From the NCBI GenBank assembly GCA_000818945.1, contig KN805409.1, positions 17,317-45,879 on the forward strand: DNA of 28,563 nt. The letters are read 5' to 3'. This DNA comes from Schizochytrium sp. CCTCC M209059 (taxonomy: Eukaryota > Sar > Bigyra > Thraustochytrida > Thraustochytriidae). Below, piece after piece: positions 27,333 through 28,563 of this stretch. The notes beneath the pieces are model-generated. The model had not been told where the DNA came from. It did no database searches and saw nothing but the letters and a program-made list of their open reading frames with translations. The first letter of the stretch is position 1; every line of letters starts with the position of its first letter. The position numbers and the translations under genes were made by a program.

Positions 27333-28312
27333 CCTCTAGGCAGGCAGGCCAGGCGGCAGCTGCAGCAGGGACGGCGACACAGGTTTCCCGCTCTGGCACC
27401 CGCCATGGCAGCCAGACGTCGAGCAACCACTCGTTTCATCGATCGAGCAGCCGTGGCCGACGGATGTTCTGTGTCGGCCGCCACCGGGGGTCTAGGCTCG
27501 CGATGGGCGATGACCATGCCATGAGCGCATGCCTCGGATCATCGCATCGAGCGAGTCACCGAGCTTCGGGAGCGCCGGGGACACGGAGCATCTGTCTCTT
27601 GCGAGTCTCTTCCCTTTCCTGGCTTGCTGTAGTGAGTTCGTTGGTTAGTTTGCGGATGGTGGCTTGTGGCCATGGTGGCTGGATTTTGGTCACCGCGGCG
27701 TGCGAGCAACGCGACGCAAGGCAGCCAACAGCAACTGCAGCTGCAGCATGTCGAGCCGCGTTTCCGGCGGCAGCGGCGGCGTGTGTCTCCTTCCCGGCGG
27801 TTCGCAGAGGCCGGCGAGGGTGCCCTCGGGGTTGCGCGCGGCCGTGACTTCTCGTCGAGACGATCGCGGCACGGCCAGGAGGGTGGGTTGCGCAGGAACG
27901 GGACCCGGGTCTGCGCCCGTGCAGTCCTACCAGGCTCCACCACCCAGAAGCTATTTTCCCCCCTCTTCCACTGCATTTTCCCCTTTGCGCAAGTCCACCT
28001 TCGCCCATTCTCGATTCAACCCATCCGCCTTCCCGCGCCCCTCCCGAGTCCTGTAACCCATCCTTCTTGTGCGCACCGCGCGCTCGCGTCCCTTCCTGCG
28101 CTGCTTCCTGCTGCTCCTGCCGCCGCTCCGCCGCTTCCGCGTTGCCGCCGTGAACGTCGCGGCCCTCCCACCGCTTCTTCCGGCCGCTCTCGCCGCGGGC
28201 CTGCCGGCTGCGGCGGGCAGGCCCGCGTTCGGGCCCTGCCTGGCCTTTATGCCTGCCTATATGCCTACGTATACCTGTGCGCCGCGCCGACCAGGCCCGC
28301 GCCTGTGTGCTC

Positions 28313-28360
28313 GCCTTTCTTTCCCTTTCTTTCCCTTTCTTTCCCTTTCTTTCCCTTTCC
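28313..28360. repeat. CTTTCC hexanucleotide-type repeat
   Basis: Four to five TTTCTTTCCC-type units passing into TTTTC and ACTTT units up to about 28402. Confidence 0.88.
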
Positions 28361-28563
28361 TTTTCTTTTCTTTTCACTTTACTTTACTTTTCTTTTCTTT
28401 TCGATTGTTCGAATGAATGCATCGGTGGCGGCATGCACGCTTTCGCTGCGTCGCTTCCTCCTTTCGGCTGGCCGGTGGACTTGCTTACTGCTGCCGGGAA
28501 CCAGCTGCAGCTCATCTTGTCTTCCTTCCTCGGCTCCTGCCGTGTCCGCTCCGCTCGCCTTTG

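Larger units (their letters stand above)
25609..28563. other. GC-rich, repeat-dense region without a convincing gene
   Basis: About 3 kb of short-unit repeats: CCTTG/CCTAG pentamers (about 26320-26372), CGCCT pentamers (about 26509-26547), GCTC and CTAGC runs (about 26690-26775), CTG/CCG trinucleotides (about 26815-26882), CTGG then CTAG runs (about 27293-27332) and CTTTCC units (about 28313-28360). Many overlapping ORFs on both strands are Ala/Arg/Ser/Pro-rich and follow these repeats. It may be upstream regulatory DNA, a non-coding transcript or a 5' region of a gene beyond the window; nothing in the sequence decides this. Confidence 0.5.

Noticed and set aside
26139..28416. Overlapping Ala/Arg/Pro/Ser-rich ORFs on both strands at the right end
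   Set aside because: They track pentamer and trinucleotide repeats, many lack ATG starts, and none shows a domain.
28395..28425. GTTCGAAT-like T-loop suggesting a tRNA
   Set aside because: No matching acceptor stem, D-arm or anticodon arm could be folded around it.

Overview
This is nuclear DNA from a eukaryote, most likely a unicellular protist. Genes are compact and usually uninterrupted, sit on alternating strands, carry few spliceosomal introns (donors GTACGT or GTAGGT, acceptors in CAG), and are separated by long tetranucleotide and pentanucleotide arrays. The gene set (LTV1, MEMO1, alanine aminotransferase, metacaspase, CRIB-RhoGAP, an actin-processing enzyme) is purely eukaryotic. Gene-dense DNA with few introns fits a marine stramenopile such as a thraustochytrid, but that placement is an inference with low confidence.

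Layout. 1-2.0 kb: GC-rich, no convincing gene, dominated by a ~600 bp CAGC array. 2.0-4.5 kb: AT-richer; fragments of a broken multi-pass membrane protein (-), a (CTTT) array, a small orphan ORF (+), and a seven-transmembrane protein gene (-) that appears to need two ~48-nt introns, or has two frameshifts, to reach its last helix. 5.3-6.7 kb (+): a fusion of a NAA80-like actin N-acetyltransferase and an ACTMAP-like actin maturation protease. 7.0-8.1 kb (-): coiled-coil protein. 9.0-10.8 kb (+): LTV1. 11.4-13.3 kb (-): alanine aminotransferase in two exons. 13.7-15.7 kb (-): four-exon gene for a probably N-myristoylated, degenerate EF-hand protein with a long acidic repeat tail. 16.6-17.5 kb (+): signal-anchored, PLL-like beta-propeller protein. 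18.0-19.0 kb (+): CRIB-RhoGAP with the RopGAP domain order. 19.1-20.5 kb (-): unrecognised helical protein. 20.6-23.4 kb (+): metacaspase with two N-terminal C2 domains. 23.6-24.5 kb (-): MEMO1. 24.5-28.6 kb: no convincing gene, many simple repeats.

The genes do not form an operon or one pathway. The main internal link is the 5.3 kb gene: it joins two consecutive steps of actin N-terminal maturation, removal of the initiator residue and acetylation of the newly exposed acidic residue. The CRIB-RhoGAP gene, also probably an actin-cytoskeleton regulator, is a thematic echo only. The splice models at 3.4-4.5, 11.4-13.3 and 13.7-15.7 kb were read by eye from frame continuity and splice consensus; transcript data would settle them.
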